Assembly: GCF_001938945.1 (NCBI RefSeq)
Contig: NZ_MKIO01000017.1
Coordinates: forward strand, 62,001 to 126,000
From: Xaviernesmea rhizosphaerae
GTDB taxonomy: Bacteria; Pseudomonadota; Alphaproteobacteria; Rhizobiales; Rhizobiaceae
Direction: 5' to 3'
DNA: 64,000 nucleotides
How positions within the stretch are numbered: position 1 is the first letter of the stretch; each line of letters begins with the position of its first letter. The notes beneath the pieces were generated by a model, which saw nothing but the letters and a program-made list of their open reading frames with translations, ran no database searches and was not told the origin of the DNA. The position numbers and the translations under genes were made by a program. This document shows, piece by piece, positions 38,003-46,601 of this stretch.

Positions 38003-39159
38003 GCGACATCAAGGCAATCGCCGGCGCCCGCATTTTCGACGGGCAGTCCTGGCATGAGGAGGCCGTGCTGGTCGTCAAGGACGGCCAGGTCTCCGGCATC
38101 GTTCTGCCGGAGGAGGTGCCGCCCGCCGCGCGGCGGGTGGATGCGGCAGGCGCGCTCCTGGTGCCGGGCTTCATCGATCTGCAGGTCAATGGCGGCGGCG
38201 GCGTGCTCTTCAACGACCTGCCGGAGATCGACGCGATCGAGCGGATCTGCGCCGCCCATGCCCGTTTCGGCACCACGGCGCTGCTGGCCACGCTGATCAC
38301 CGACGGGTTGGAGGTGCGCGCCCGCGCGATCGAGGCCGGCCATCAGGCTCGCCTCGCCCATGTGCCGGGCTTTCTCGGCCTGCATCTGGAAGGGCCGCAT
38401 CTGTCCATCGCCCGCAAGGGGGTGCATGATGCCAGCCTGATCCGGCCCATGAGCGAGGCGGATCTCGACGCCATGCTCGGTTGCGCCCATCTGGTCGAGC
38501 ATCTGATGGTGACCGTTGCGGCGGAGAACGTCACCACCGACCAGGTCCGCCGCATGCGCGAGGCCGGCATCATAGTCAGCCTCGGCCATACGGATGCCGA
38601 TTATGCGACGGTGCTGCGCTATGCCGAGGCCGGCGCCACGACAGTGACCCATCTCTACAATGCCATGAGCCCGCTCGGCCATCGACAGCCGGGCATGGTC
38701 GGCGCTGCCCTTGCCGATGGCCGCCTCTCCGCCGGCCTGATCGCCGATGGCTTCCATGTCGATCCCGTCGCGATCGGCATCGCGCTGCGCGCCAAGGTCG
38801 GACCTGGCCGGGTCTTCCTGGTGACCGACGCCATGTCGACCATCGGCTCCGACATGTCCGGCTTCCTGCTCAACGGCCGCGAGATCTTCCGCAAGGATGG
38901 CCGGCTGACGCTGGAGAACGGCACTCTGGCGGGCGCCGATATCGACATGCTCTCCTCCATCCAGTTCCTGCATGACGAGGTCGGCGTGGCGCTGGACGAG
39001 GTGCTGCGCATGGCTGCGAGCTATCCGGCCGATGTCATGGGGATCTCGGCGCGCAAGGGCCGGCTGCTGCCCGGTCTCGATGCGGACTTCGTCCTTTTGA
39101 CGCCGGAGCTGGAGATGGTCGCCACCGTGATCGGCGGCCGCGAGGTCTACCGCGCCTGA
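37999..39159 (+). CDS. nagA: N-acetylglucosamine-6-phosphate deacetylase
   Basis: NagA removes the acetyl group from GlcNAc-6-phosphate to give glucosamine-6-phosphate for the upstream deaminase. The 386-residue amidohydrolase has PGFIDLQVNGGGG, the metal Glu in GLHLEGPHLS, the His ligands in SLGHTDADY and TTVTHLYNAMSPL, IADGFHVDP, and the catalytic Asp in LVTDAMSTIG. The N-terminal metal motif is QVNG rather than HxH, normal for NagA. The start overlaps the deaminase stop. Kinase, deacetylase and deaminase together convert GlcNAc to fructose-6-phosphate. Confidence 0.95.
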   Translation: MSDIKAIAGARIFDGQSWHEEAVLVVKDGQVSGIVLPEEVPPAARRVDAAGALLVPGFIDLQVNGGGGVLFNDLPEIDAIERICAAHARFGTTALLATLITDGLEVRARAIEAGHQARLAHVPGFLGLHLEGPHLSIARKGVHDASLIRPMSEADLDAMLGCAHLVEHLMVTVAAENVTTDQVRRMREAGIIVSLGHTDADYATVLRYAEAGATTVTHLYNAMSPLGHRQPGMVGAALADGRLSAGLIADGFHVDPVAIGIALRAKVGPGRVFLVTDAMSTIGSDMSGFLLNGREIFRKDGRLTLENGTLAGADIDMLSSIQFLHDEVGVALDEVLRMAASYPADVMGISARKGRLLPGLDADFVLLTPELEMVATVIGGREVYRA

Positions 39160-39166
39160 GAAAAGA

Positions 39167-39195
39167 GCCGGCACGCGCGCCCGTCGGGTGCCGGC
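39167..39195. terminator. hairpin between convergent nagA and amidase
   Basis: Eight-base perfect arms GCCGGCAC and GTGCCGGC lie eight bases past the nagA stop. They are a candidate bidirectional terminator between convergent genes; no extended U-tract is visible. Confidence 0.5.
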
Positions 39196-39269
39196 ATTCA
39201 GAAGAAGGCAGCTCCCGGCCGTTTGTCAAACGCTTCCTCTGCCAAGCGCGGGGAGATCCGACGGGGCTC

Positions 39270-40736
39270 TCATCCGGCCGCACGAATCAGCTGCTCCAGT
39301 TCCATCGCGACCCTCAGCAGCCGGTCGTCCTCGTTGCGCGGCGCGGCCAGCTGGAAGCCGATCGGCAGGCTGCCTTCCGGGCCGCAGGGAATTGAGATCG
39401 CGCACATATCAAGGAAATTGCCGATCAGCGTGTTGCGCAGCATCAGCGCATTGGTGTGGTTGAACAGATCGTCGTCAAGCAGAAGCGGAACGAGCGGCGG
39501 CGCCAGCTGCGGCACCGTTGGATGGGCCAGGAGTTCGCCCGGGGCGAGAAGGCTGTTGAACTCGGTGATCAGCCTTTCCCGCTCGGCCTGCAGCGTCATG
39601 TAGTCGCTGAGCGCCATCCGCTCGCCCTGGCGCGCCCGCGCCACCATGCGCCGGTCCATTTCCACCACATTCGGGCTCGACAGGCGCTCGCGATGCAGAA
39701 CAAAGGCCTGGGCGGAGGCGAGCGCGCCATGGCGACCCATCAGCTCGAAGATGGTCGAGAAACAGGACATGGGACGGCGCTCGACCGGGATGCCGCTGTC
39801 CGCGATCCGCCCGATGGCCGCATCGAAGGCATGGACCACAGCCGGCTCGCAATTGTCGAAGACGATGTTGGTCGGCACGACCAGGCGCGTGGGGCAGGCA
39901 CGGCGCACCGGCAGGGCCAGGAGACAGCCGCGCAGACCGGCATCGATCATCACGGTGTCGCGCACGCTGCGCGTCAGCGGCCCGAGCGAATCCAGGCTGA
40001 TGGCCAGCGGAAACACGCCGCGCATCGAATAGCGTCCGCGGGTTGCCTTGTAGCCGACAATGCCGGTCAGGGCGGCGGGGATGCGCACCGAGCCGCCGGT
40101 ATCGCTGCCCATGGCCACCGCAAGCAGGCCCGTGGCCACGGCGACGCCGGAGCCGGAAGAGGAGCCGCCGGGGATCAGCGGCTCGTCGATCGAATGGGGA
40201 TTAATCGGCGTGCCGTAATGCGGATTGATGCCCAGGCCCGAAAAGGCGAATTCGCTCATATTGGTCCGGCCGATGCTGACCATGCCGGCGTCGGCCAGCG
40301 TGGCCACCACATCGGCATCGATCCGCGCCTTCGGCTGGTCGGCAAGCACCGTCGAGCCCGCCGTCGTTACCGAGGCGTGCATGTCGAACAGGTCTTTCCA
40401 GCCGATCGGAACGCCGTCGAGCAATCCATGCGAGCGTCCCTCGCGCAGGCGCAGCCGGGCCGCATGCGCCTCCGCCAGCGCGCGCTCTCGTGTCAGGGTC
40501 ACGAAAACCCCGTCCATGTCTTCGCGGTCGATCCGATCATAGATCGACTCGACAAGGTCCACCGGGCATAATGCGCCCATCTGCAGCAGAAAGGCGAGAC
40601 TGCACAGCGAGGAGCCCGCCATCATCTCATGCTCGGTCCTCTCCGATCGGGACTTGTGCGTCGCAGCAGAACCGAATTTTTCAAACGGGCCAGACGTGCG
40701 CGGGAGAAGAGCGCTGACGTCCGAGGGCTTGATCAC
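39270..40736 (-). CDS. amidase-signature-family amidase
   Basis: An amidase-signature hydrolase (488 residues with this start). The Ser-cisSer-Lys triad is identifiable: Lys in VPIGWKDLFD, the cis-Ser in PGGSSSGSGVAVATG and the nucleophile in SDTGGSVRIPAALTGIVGYK. Substrates in the family range from aryl and aliphatic amides to indoleacetamide and cannot be read here. Start: GTG with GGAG eight bases upstream and a TATAAT-like box about 42 bases upstream is preferred. It gives a 37-residue extension before a tandem ATG at 40625 that also fits the conserved domain. The extension has no recognised motif. Confidence 0.87.
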   Translation of the reverse strand: MIKPSDVSALLPRTSGPFEKFGSAATHKSRSERTEHEMMAGSSLCSLAFLLQMGALCPVDLVESIYDRIDREDMDGVFVTLTRERALAEAHAARLRLREGRSHGLLDGVPIGWKDLFDMHASVTTAGSTVLADQPKARIDADVVATLADAGMVSIGRTNMSEFAFSGLGINPHYGTPINPHSIDEPLIPGGSSSGSGVAVATGLLAVAMGSDTGGSVRIPAALTGIVGYKATRGRYSMRGVFPLAISLDSLGPLTRSVRDTVMIDAGLRGCLLALPVRRACPTRLVVPTNIVFDNCEPAVVHAFDAAIGRIADSGIPVERRPMSCFSTIFELMGRHGALASAQAFVLHRERLSSPNVVEMDRRMVARARQGERMALSDYMTLQAERERLITEFNSLLAPGELLAHPTVPQLAPPLVPLLLDDDLFNHTNALMLRNTLIGNFLDMCAISIPCGPEGSLPIGFQLAAPRNEDDRLLRVAMELEQLIRAAG

Positions 40737-40777
40737 GATGGCATCTCCTGGATCACCAATGGAAAACACAATTTCGA

Positions 40778-40783
40778 ATTATA
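40778..40783 (-). promoter_or_regulatory. TATAAT-like -10 box upstream of the amidase
   Basis: TATAAT on the minus strand lies in the most AT-rich spot of this part of the window and 42 bases before the preferred GTG start. No good -35 hexamer is visible at standard spacing. Confidence 0.3.
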
Positions 40784-40898
40784 TTTTTCTAATAAAAAAT
40801 TCTTATGCGATGCCGCACACTTGTATCTGCCACATTATTACATAACTTCAAAGTCCTCAGCGTCCGGATAGTTGCTATACCATCAATGGAAACAAAAA

Positions 40899-41648
40899 AT
40901 GATTCTCCAATCGGCACGGCTTTCTTTTACAAATCTGCTTGCGCCGGAAACGCGCGCGGTGTTTTGGAAAGTTATTGGTCTGACAATTCTAATTCTCGTC
41001 GCCTTATGGTTCCTCCTGCGCGAGTTATTCGTGGCTTACGCAACGCCGCTCTTGGAGCAGTGGCTGCCTGGCATGGCCGGCTGGGAAGGATGGCTGATCT
41101 TCGTCGTCGCCATCCTGGCCAGTCTTGGTCTCGCGCTGGCGCTTGCCGTGATGATTGCACCTGCCACCGCGCTCGTCGCCGGCTTCTTTCTCGATGACAT
41201 CGCCGAACAGATCGAGCGGCGGGATTATCCGGGCGAACCCGTGGGCCAAGCCCTTCCGCTCGGAACGGCCATCCGTGGCACGATCGCTTTTTTCGGCGTG
41301 GTCATCCTGGGCAACATCGTCGCGCTCCTGCTTCTGCTTCTGCCGGGCATCAACCTTGTCGCGTTTTTTTTGGTGAATGGCTATCTTCTCGGCCGGGAAT
41401 TTTTCGAATTCGCGGCCATGCGCTATCGCAGCCCGCAAGAGGCGCGGCTTTTCCGCGCTCGCCACGGCACCACGGTCTTCCTGGCCGGCCTGGTGCTGGC
41501 CGCCTTCCTGGCCGTCCCCCTGCTCAATCTGCTGACGCCGCTCTTTGCCGCTGGCATGATGGTGCATCTGCACAAGGCGCTGACGGCGCGCGATGGTGCA
41601 AGGCTGGCTCAGGCCACCGCGGCGGGCAGCCTCAACCCGCCGGCCTGA
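40899..41648 (+). CDS. EI24/CysZ-like family inner-membrane protein
   Basis: A 249-residue membrane protein with about five hydrophobic segments (for example VIGLTILILVALWFLL, WLIFVVAILASLGLALALAVMIAPATALVAG in outline, and FFGVVILGNIVALLLLLLPG). The conserved LVNGYLLGREFFEFAAMRYRS in the second half is the EI24/CysZ-family signature. E. coli CysZ takes up sulfate; whether this branch does is unknown. The ATG at MILQSARLSF is used; a TTG nine codons earlier is possible. It is convergent with coaBC and divergent from the amidase across an AT-rich gap. Confidence 0.85.
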   Translation: MILQSARLSFTNLLAPETRAVFWKVIGLTILILVALWFLLRELFVAYATPLLEQWLPGMAGWEGWLIFVVAILASLGLALALAVMIAPATALVAGFFLDDIAEQIERRDYPGEPVGQALPLGTAIRGTIAFFGVVILGNIVALLLLLLPGINLVAFFLVNGYLLGREFFEFAAMRYRSPQEARLFRARHGTTVFLAGLVLAAFLAVPLLNLLTPLFAAGMMVHLHKALTARDGARLAQATAAGSLNPPA

Positions 41649-41691
41649 GGCGGGCCTGGCCGGTGAGTTCGGATCGCGCGAAGCCGGCGTG

Positions 41692-42984
41692 TCAGGCGTC
41701 TTGTGCCGCAGAGGCCTCTTGCCCCGGAGCAGGCGAAAGCCGCTGCGCGATCAGCAGGGCAAGGCGGTCGGCCACGGCGGATTTGTCCAGCTCGGGCCAG
41801 TGCTCCACGCCGGCTGCGGAGAGGATCGCCACCTGATTGCGCGGGCCGCCCATGATCCCGGTCCCGGGCGAGACATCATTGGCGACGATGAGATCCGCGC
41901 CCTTGCTGGCGAGTTTGGCCCGGCCATTGTCGAGCACAGACTGGGTTTCGGCGGCAAAGCCGACGACCATGGCGGGGCGCTGGGCATGATGGCCGATGGT
42001 CTTCAGGATATCGGGATTTTCGGTGAGGCTGAGCAGGGGTGCGCCTTCGCCTGCCTTCTTCTTGATCTTCTCGCCGGCAGCCGTATCGACCCGCCAGTCG
42101 GCCACCGCCGCCACCATCACGGCGATATCGGCCGGCAGGGCGGCGAGCACGGCATCCAGCATCTCGCGCGCCGTTTCCACATGATGCACGGTCACGCCTG
42201 CGGGATCGGCCAGCGTTACCGGACCGGAGACGAGGGTGACATCCGCCCCGAGTTCTGCCAGGGCCGCCGCGATCGCATGCCCCTGCCGGCCTGAGGAGCG
42301 GTTGGCGATATAGCGCACGGGGTCGATCGGCTCATGCGTCGGGCCTGAGGTAACGATGGCCCGCCGGCCCGCCAGCGGCCGGTCGCGCCGCGCGTCACCC
42401 GCTCCCGCAGGACGAAGCAGTGCTGCTGCCGCGGCGGCGATCTCCGCCGGCTCGCTCATGCGGCCTTCGCCGCGCTCGCCGGCTTCCGCCATTTCGCCGA
42501 TGCCGGGACCGACGACATGGATGCCGTCAGCCTTCAGCTGCATCAGATTGCGCCGGGTCGGCGCCTTGGCCCACATCACCGGGTTCATCGCCGGGGCGAT
42601 CAGCACCGGCCGGTTGGTGGCCAGAAGCACGGTGGAGGCGAGGTCGTCGGCCAGGCCATGGGCCATCTTGGCCATGAGATCGGCGGTAACGGGCGCAACC
42701 AGCACCAGATCGCAGTCCCGCGCCAGGCGAATATGGCCCACATCCTGCTCGTCCTCGCGGGAGAAGAGATCGGTAAAGACCTTGTCTGCGGCGAGAGCGC
42801 CGACGGCGAGCGGCGTGACGAAGGCCTGCGCGCCCGCCGTCATGATCGGCCGCACCTCAGCGCCAGCGGCGCGCAGGCGGCGGATGAGGTCGAGGCTCTT
42901 ATAGGCGGCGATGCCGCCGGCGATGATCAAGAGAATCCTTCGGCCGGAAAGGCTGCCCAGATCCTGTTCCGCGAAGCCGTCCAT
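41692..42984 (-). CDS. coaBC: bifunctional phosphopantothenoylcysteine decarboxylase / phosphopantothenate-cysteine ligase
   Basis: The Dfp protein makes 4'-phosphopantetheine for coenzyme A in two steps. The N-terminal CoaC flavoprotein (to about residue 195) has IIAGGIAAYKSLDLIRRL, the FMN/substrate motif APAMNPVMW and GEMAEAGERGEGRM. The C-terminal CoaB ligase has VTSGPTHEPIDPVRYIANRSSG, AAVADWR, KIKKK and NPDILKTIG, with VGFAAETQ. At the place of the redox-active Cys of E. coli CoaC (the ACG before GxGRM) this protein has Ala. Length 430 is normal. Confidence 0.95.
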   Translation of the reverse strand: MDGFAEQDLGSLSGRRILLIIAGGIAAYKSLDLIRRLRAAGAEVRPIMTAGAQAFVTPLAVGALAADKVFTDLFSREDEQDVGHIRLARDCDLVLVAPVTADLMAKMAHGLADDLASTVLLATNRPVLIAPAMNPVMWAKAPTRRNLMQLKADGIHVVGPGIGEMAEAGERGEGRMSEPAEIAAAAAALLRPAGAGDARRDRPLAGRRAIVTSGPTHEPIDPVRYIANRSSGRQGHAIAAALAELGADVTLVSGPVTLADPAGVTVHHVETAREMLDAVLAALPADIAVMVAAVADWRVDTAAGEKIKKKAGEGAPLLSLTENPDILKTIGHHAQRPAMVVGFAAETQSVLDNGRAKLASKGADLIVANDVSPGTGIMGGPRNQVAILSAAGVEHWPELDKSAVADRLALLIAQRLSPAPGQEASAAQDA

Positions 42985-43034
42985 GCCTTCTCCTCTGCCC
43001 CACGCCCGATGCCGGCGCCTGACCCTGATCCGTC

Positions 43035-45575
43035 TCAGCTCTCCGGCTTGCCCGCCGCGACGGCCGCCGCGATGGCGCCCGTCAGCGATAGGCTGTCATA
43101 GGGCTTGCGCACCACCGGCACCCTTGCGAAGGCGCTCGGGATCATCGTGCTATTGCCGTATCCGGTGGCGAAAAGGAAGGGGGTGCCGTTGCGGATCAGG
43201 ATCTCCGCCAGCTCGATCGAGGTTCCCGCGCCGAGATTGACATCGAGAATCGCCACATCAGGCCGGAAATCCGCCAGCTTGGCGATGGCATCCACCACCG
43301 AGGCGGCCGTGACCACCTGATCGACCCCCTGATCGGCCAGCATCCCCTCGACATCCATGGCGATCAGCATCTGGTCTTCGACCAGCAGCACGCGAATGCC
43401 GGGATCGAGCCGGGTCGCGGCGTCCATCGCGTTGCCGAGGCTCTGCTCGCCCGCAACAACTGGCGCGGTGATCGTCACATGGCGGGCCGGAATGCTGAAC
43501 TGCGCTTCCACACCGCTGCGGGCATAGAGCACGCGGCTCTTGCCGCCGAGGTCATAGGGCAGGCTGCGGTCGATCAGCGCGGTGCCGAAGCCCGTGCGCG
43601 TCGGCGGCAGAACGGGCGGGCCGCCGCTTTCGCGCCAGTCGATCACGCAATCGCCCTGCTCGTCTTCATGCCAGGTGACCGAGAGATGGCCGCCCTGTTT
43701 CGAGAGCGCGCCATATTTCGCGGCATTGGTCGACAGCTCGTGCAGCACCAGCGCCATGACCGAAAAGGCGCGGGAATCGAGCAGCACCTTGGGCCCGCCC
43801 AGCAGAATAGAATCGGCATTCTGGCGGTAAGGCGTCAGTTCCGCGTCGAGAAGGTCCAGCAGGATGCCGCCGCCATCGCCGCGCACGACCTGATCATGGG
43901 CGAAGGACAGAGCCTGGATTCGGCCCTTGAGCGAGCGCACATAATCCTCCAAGCCACGATCCTGGCCAACGGGCTGGCTGACCAGCGACTTGATCAGCGC
44001 GAGGATATTCTTGACCCGGTGGTTCAGTTCCTCGTTGAGCATGCGCTGGCGCACATCGGCGCGGCTGCGTTCTTCGGCCATGAGTTCGCTATGGCGAAGG
44101 CCGATCTCGACCAGCGCCGAACGCGTGACCTCTGCGATTTCGCGCTCGGCCTCGGTCCAGGGTTGCGCCTGGAGATGCACCGTCTCCTTCCAGATGGCAA
44201 AGCTCTTGCGCGGCGTCAGCCGGTCGCCGAGCGGGCCGCTCTGATAGGTCTTGGTAGGATCGCCGGCCCAGTCGAGCGTCTGGATGAACTCCCGCCGGAA
44301 GAAGAACAGATAGTCGCGGTGGATCTGCGTCAGCGGCACGGCGAGAACGCCCGCCGCCTGCGCGCTATAGGTTTCCGCCTCGGAGAGGCGCTGCGCCAGG
44401 CTGTGGGTGGCCCAGACCCGGCCTTCCGCCACCGTTCCCATCATCCGGAGCAGGCCGGGCACAGCGGAGGCGGGCGGCACTGTGCCGAAGACGGTCCAGC
44501 TCCCGTTCAACCAAAGGCCCACGCCGTCGCAGGGCATGAGGGTGGCGAAATCGGCCAGGCTCTCCTTCAGAAGCGCGCCGATATCGCTGTGGTGCGACGC
44601 GATGCGCAGGAAGCGGTCGAGCGAGGCGCGGGCGTGGCTGGCGGTCTTCAGCTTTTCCTTCTGCTTCAGCGACTGAAGATGCAGGGAGAAGAATTCGCCG
44701 AACATCTCCGCCGCCACACGGTGCGCCATGCCGAGCACCAGAGGACGATAATGATGGCAGGCGATCAATCCCCATAGCTTGCCATCTATGATGATGGAGA
44801 TCGACATGGAGGCGGAGACGCCCATATTGCGCAGATATTCGCAATGCACCGGCGACACGCTGCGCAGATGCGCATAGGACAGATCCAGCGGCTCGCCCGA
44901 AATGTCGATGACGGGCTCGATCGGCACGCGCGCCGCATCGACATCGCCGATGATGCGGATGGTGTTGCGGACATAGAGCTCGCGCGCCTGGCGTGGAATG
45001 TCGCCGGCGGGGAAATATTGTCCGAGGAAGCTTTCGAGATCGCCGCGCCGGGCTTCGGCCACCACGCGGCCGGCGCCGTCCTCCTCGAATCGATAGACCA
45101 TCACCCGGTCATAGCCGAGCATGCCGCGCACGAGGCGCGACGCCTGGCGCACCAGGAGATCGGTGTCGGTAATCTCGCCGATCCGGCCGATCAGCATGCG
45201 TGCCATCTGCAGCGGCTGGCCGACCGTTTCCGGCTCGAGCTCGATGGTCACCACCGATTTGTAGAGATGGACGGCGATGTCGAACGGGCCGCAGCGCGTC
45301 TGAAGTCCCTGCAGCAGGGCTGGCCGCGCGCCCTCCCGGAGTGCGGCCACGACATTGCGCAATGTGTGTGCGGCGTCGTCGCCGAGAACGTCTTCGAGCA
45401 TCCGGCCATTGACCGAACCTTCGATGCCCGTGAGCGCGGAAAGATTGGCCGAATGGCGCAGGATCTGCCCGGCGCGCGCATCGAGCGCCATCAGGCAGCC
45501 ATGTGGCTGGATGTTGCCGGGAATATGGATGGGTTCCCGGTCGCAATTGGTCAGATCGACGGTGTCATGCGCCAT
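43035..45575 (-). CDS. bphP: bacteriophytochrome, HWE-type histidine kinase with C-terminal receiver (Agp2-like)
   Basis: A red/far-red light sensor of 846 residues. The chromophore Cys is residue 11 (TNCDREPIHIPGNIQPHG), followed by PAS. GAF has FPAGDIPRQARELY and LRSVSPVHCEYLRNMGVSASM, and PHY has its tongue motif PRKSFAIWKE. The kinase is the HWE class: phospho-acceptor His in ELNHRVKNILALI, HELSTNAAKYGALS and the DWRESGGP tryptophan-glutamate motif. A receiver domain ends the protein, with acidic LLVEDQ, phospho-Asp in ILDVNLG and Lys in RKPY. This order matches the bathy phytochrome Agp2 of Agrobacterium, from memory of that family. Its start overlaps the bphO stop by 11 bases. The output partner is not encoded here. 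Confidence 0.95.
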   Translation of the reverse strand: MAHDTVDLTNCDREPIHIPGNIQPHGCLMALDARAGQILRHSANLSALTGIEGSVNGRMLEDVLGDDAAHTLRNVVAALREGARPALLQGLQTRCGPFDIAVHLYKSVVTIELEPETVGQPLQMARMLIGRIGEITDTDLLVRQASRLVRGMLGYDRVMVYRFEEDGAGRVVAEARRGDLESFLGQYFPAGDIPRQARELYVRNTIRIIGDVDAARVPIEPVIDISGEPLDLSYAHLRSVSPVHCEYLRNMGVSASMSISIIIDGKLWGLIACHHYRPLVLGMAHRVAAEMFGEFFSLHLQSLKQKEKLKTASHARASLDRFLRIASHHSDIGALLKESLADFATLMPCDGVGLWLNGSWTVFGTVPPASAVPGLLRMMGTVAEGRVWATHSLAQRLSEAETYSAQAAGVLAVPLTQIHRDYLFFFRREFIQTLDWAGDPTKTYQSGPLGDRLTPRKSFAIWKETVHLQAQPWTEAEREIAEVTRSALVEIGLRHSELMAEERSRADVRQRMLNEELNHRVKNILALIKSLVSQPVGQDRGLEDYVRSLKGRIQALSFAHDQVVRGDGGGILLDLLDAELTPYRQNADSILLGGPKVLLDSRAFSVMALVLHELSTNAAKYGALSKQGGHLSVTWHEDEQGDCVIDWRESGGPPVLPPTRTGFGTALIDRSLPYDLGGKSRVLYARSGVEAQFSIPARHVTITAPVVAGEQSLGNAMDAATRLDPGIRVLLVEDQMLIAMDVEGMLADQGVDQVVTAASVVDAIAKLADFRPDVAILDVNLGAGTSIELAEILIRNGTPFLFATGYGNSTMIPSAFARVPVVRKPYDSLSLTGAIAAAVAAGKPES

Positions 45576-46155
45576 GAAGGGCCTGCCTGAAGGCTTCTCG
45601 CGCTTCGGCGAAGGCGGCGCGGGACGCCAGCGCGACCTCGTCGATTTCGATCGCGTCGGCGGCTTCGAGTGTGTGGAGAAAACGCGACCAGCGATCGCTG
45701 CGCATGGCCTGCACGGCCAGATGGCGTGCGCCATAGACCTCGCTGAGCCCCAACGCCTGGGCGCGCTGATAGAGCAGGCGGGCGCCAAGCGCGGAGCCTT
45801 CCAGAACGTACAGCGTGCCCAGAAGCGTGGCGGCAGAGTGCTCTTGGCCGTCTGAGGCCGTATCTGCGACGGCCGGGGAGACGGGCAGCACGATGCCGAG
45901 ATCTTCCTGGTCGCGCTGGATCAGCAGGCTGAATTCCTGCAGCGGAAAGGTTTCGAGTGCCGCAGGCCACAAGGCCTGGCGCAATCGTGCTTCGATTGGC
46001 GCGCGAAAGGCGCCGATACCGACCAGATACCGCTTATAGGCATCGAGACTGTCGAATGGACCGATCATCCGGTCGAGAGCCTCATGGGCCTCGGCCGTGC
46101 GTTCGCGCAGGAGGAAACGCCGGCTCGAGCCGGCTTGAGAAGAAGATCGGGACAC
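45565..46155 (-). CDS. bphO: biliverdin-producing heme oxygenase
   Basis: A 196-residue heme oxygenase that opens heme to biliverdin, the chromophore of the phytochrome encoded next. Recognisable features are LRERTAEAHEALD with the proximal His near residue 24, and the distal-helix region LLGTLYVLEGSALGARLL. It starts with GTG; no strong ribosome site is seen and the next Met is too far inside. The 3' end overlaps bphP by 11 bases, so the two are translationally coupled. A GGAAC-N16-CATT promoter lies about 40 bases upstream. Confidence 0.9.
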   Translation of the reverse strand: MSRSSSQAGSSRRFLLRERTAEAHEALDRMIGPFDSLDAYKRYLVGIGAFRAPIEARLRQALWPAALETFPLQEFSLLIQRDQEDLGIVLPVSPAVADTASDGQEHSAATLLGTLYVLEGSALGARLLYQRAQALGLSEVYGARHLAVQAMRSDRWSRFLHTLEAADAIEIDEVALASRAAFAEAREAFRQALHGA

Positions 46156-46601
46156 AGGTCAGCAATTATCCACAGCACTGCCAAATGTTTAAAAATGCGA
46201 TGCCGCGACTTTTGTTCCGTCCTCCTGCGTTCTTGTGCGTGCTTCCGGCATGACGGCACATCCGTGAAAACACAAAAGAGATGCCGTGGACCCTCACGGT
46301 TTCCGGCAGTTCTCCCCCCTTTTTTATCAAAGGGACTTCAGAAGGAAGAAATTTAGCGTTCCATCGCAGGCGCGATGGGGACACAAAGCATCGGCATGTC
46401 ATGATATCCGTGCGGCAACGTTGCCGACGTCTGTCGCGCTGCCTTTAAAGGATAATCTTCACGGCGGAAATCGGGCGGCGACGAATTTTTGTCTGTCCCG
46501 AGGCGATGGTCTTGATCGGACTTGCTGCGGACTTTCGCAGCGCATCGTCCGGACGATGGCCCGCACCCGTCTTCCGCTGCTTCAAAAGGCCGGCGGCTTC
46601 G
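46156..46601. other. intergenic region between bphO and macB
   Basis: No gene was recognised. It contains the candidate EcfG promoter of bphO-bphP and, between that promoter and the bphO start, one perfect TTATCCACA nonamer. Toward the macB side there is an AAAGG/CCTTT-bearing stretch but no clear terminator for macB. Confidence 0.55.
46194..46218 (-). promoter_or_regulatory. candidate EcfG (RpoE2) general-stress promoter of bphO-bphP
   Basis: On the minus strand GGAAC is followed after exactly 16 bases by CATT, the same form as the element before the KGG gene. The -10 half lies 39 bases before the bphO start codon, leaving a leader of about 30 bases. Confidence 0.62.

Noticed and set aside
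46166..46174. Perfect DnaA box (TTATCCACA) just upstream of bphO
   Set aside because: A single nonamer is expected about once per two windows of this size by chance, and no second box lies nearby. It is not reported as a regulatory site.
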